Part shown: positions 61,228 through 64,000 of the stretch, piece after piece | Position numbering within the stretch: position 1 is the stretch's first letter | Layout: every line of letters starts with the position of its first letter | DNA from: Alistipes megaguti | GTDB lineage: Bacteria; Bacteroidota; Bacteroidia; Bacteroidales; Rikenellaceae | Reading direction: 5' to 3' | Assembly: GCF_900604385.1 (NCBI RefSeq) | Contig: NZ_LR027382.1 | Coordinates: forward strand, 930,001 to 994,000 | DNA length: 64,000 nucleotides | Translations under genes and position numbers: made by a program | The notes under the pieces: generated by a model | Seen by the model: the letters and a program-made list of their open reading frames with translations, nothing else | Told to the model about the DNA's origin: nothing | The model's database searches: none

Positions 61228-61881
61228 CTATTCGTCCTTCGTCGCCCGTTCGATCAGCAGATCGTCGAGCCGCACTTTCGGGACATAGTGCACGCCGTCG
61301 CGGCGGTAGTAGGCATGGCTCTCGTCAGCGTCGATCTCCGTCAGTTCGATCCGTTCGGCCCCCTTGCCGACCGCAAGGATCAACAGCGGATCATACGGAA
61401 GACCAAGCAACTCACGAACCCGGGCCGGATCGAACGCTCCGATGCAGATGCCGTTCAGACCGATCTCCACGGCCCGCAGCAGCATGCTCTGGGCCGAAAT
61501 GCCGAGGTCCATATCGACGTAACGATTCTCGGGAAGCGTCGAGCAGATGACGATGAAGGCGTTGGGTTCGGTGCCGGGCAGCGGAAGGTGCAGCTCGGGA
61601 AGCGCCCCTCCGAGGCGGATGAGCGGCAGAAGCTGCCGCGCCTCGTCACCCAGAACGGGCCGGAAGCGCAGCACCTGCTGGTTGCGGGCCGAAGGGATGC
61701 GGGTATTCACCTCGATGAGGGTGCGAAGCTGGTCCTCGCGGACCTGGAAACGGGGATCATACCCCCGGCAGCTGCGGTTGCGGAGCAGAAGTTTCGTCAG
61801 CGTCACGGCTGGCCGGCGCACGGGAGCCTCGGCTCGCGCCCGGTACTCCTCCATCTTCCGGCCCAGATAGTTGTCTGCCAT
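61228..61881 (-). CDS. Nitroreductase-family flavoprotein
   Basis: 217-aa FMN-dependent oxidoreductase. The FMN phosphate-binding RNRSCRGYDP (about residues 34-43) and RIPSARNQQVLRF (about 61-73) are typical, with the C-terminal LGLPYDPLLILAVGKG block. The internal Gly-rich helix DLGISAQSMLLRAVEIGLNGICIGAF forms part of the dimer interface. The family reduces nitro compounds, quinones or flavins; the substrate is unknown. It is encoded about 80 bases downstream of ftsH on the same strand. Confidence 0.9.
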   Translation of the reverse strand: MADNYLGRKMEEYRARAEAPVRRPAVTLTKLLLRNRSCRGYDPRFQVREDQLRTLIEVNTRIPSARNQQVLRFRPVLGDEARQLLPLIRLGGALPELHLPLPGTEPNAFIVICSTLPENRYVDMDLGISAQSMLLRAVEIGLNGICIGAFDPARVRELLGLPYDPLLILAVGKGAERIELTEIDADESHAYYRRDGVHYVPKVRLDDLLIERATKDE

Positions 61882-61963
61882 ATTCGGGATTTTTATGCCG
61901 CCAAATTACGAAATGTCGGCCGAAAAAACAAGATCCCGCGAAAGGCCCGCACGGAGGGCCGGA

Positions 61964-63829
<1,866 letters not shown>

Positions 63830-63921
63830 ACGTTACATGGGTTGATTCCGCGGGCAAAGATCCGATTTTTCCGAGACCGAATTATCGTCGTTCCGACGTC
63901 AAACATGTCGAATTTTTCGCC

Positions 63922-63974
63922 AAAAAAAGACCGGAGGAAGCCCCTTCGGATGAAAGAGGTCTCCCAATCCGGTC
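63922..63974 (-). terminator. Likely terminator of a minus-strand gene right of the window
   Basis: GACCGGA (63929-63935) pairs with TCCGGTC (63968-63974). The intervening sequence can form an inner GAAGCCCCTTC hairpin, and seven A at 63922-63928 give a T-run on the minus strand. It lies upstream of ftsH, so the terminated gene is outside the window. Confidence 0.5.
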
Positions 63975-64000
63975 AATCCGGCCTCGGAACCCGTCAGAAC

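Overview
The window looks like chromosome of a gut Bacteroidales of the Alistipes/Rikenellaceae type. This is an inference from several signs: GC-rich core genes, Bacteroidetes promoters (TTTG, 18-22 bases, TAnnTTTG) with almost no Shine-Dalgarno sequences, SusC/SusD and FecI/FecR genes, an EF-G2 paralog, a MurA with Asp in place of the catalytic Cys, and fimbrillin-type lipoproteins. No 16S gene is present, so the genus is not proven.

Layout. 1-2.7 kb: two overlapping tyrosine recombinase genes on the minus strand, probably the end of a mobile element continuing to the left. 3.0-31.1 kb: core chromosome with recG, a DUF3108 protein, a coiled-coil membrane protein, an SGNH esterase, a ROK sugar kinase, a polyprenyl synthase, a U32 tRNA-hydroxylation-type protein, an MFS exporter, an LD-carboxypeptidase, aminopeptidase P, a second SGNH hydrolase, EF-G2, a PiT phosphate transporter, a DUF4924 protein, a double GNAT acetyltransferase, rpmH (not among ORFs of 60 or more residues), murA, tdk, a sulfatase and cstA. 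Several gaps downstream of plus-strand genes here hold odd purine-rich, partly repetitive tracts, and a similar tract lies in frame inside the LD-carboxypeptidase gene.

31.1-36.0 kb: tRNA-Thr(CGT) followed by an integrase cut off by insertion sequences. The order is integrase 5' part, truncated IS transposase, intact IS256-family IS bracketed by a perfect 60-bp inverted repeat, intact IS5-like IS, then the last ~58 codons of a lost GH3 gene. This is a decayed tRNA-linked island entrance with a deletion.

36.0-58.9 kb: a polysaccharide utilization locus. It holds a six-hairpin glycosidase, a secreted esterase with an 8-bp repeat that breaks its signal peptide frame, two fimbrillin-like lipoproteins, an ECF sigma/FecR pair, a SusC carrying an STN signalling domain, SusD, GH30, a 308-bp MITE-like element, an unknown two-repeat lipoprotein, GH3 and GH2. 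SusC/SusD would bind and import glycan, GH30/GH2/GH3 would cut beta-linkages, and SusC-STN would signal through FecR to the sigma factor. The substrate cannot be read from sequence; a beta-glucan or other beta-linked glycan is the natural guess. 58.9-64 kb: a GC-rich GH97 alpha-glucosidase, a nitroreductase and ftsH, returning to core-like composition.
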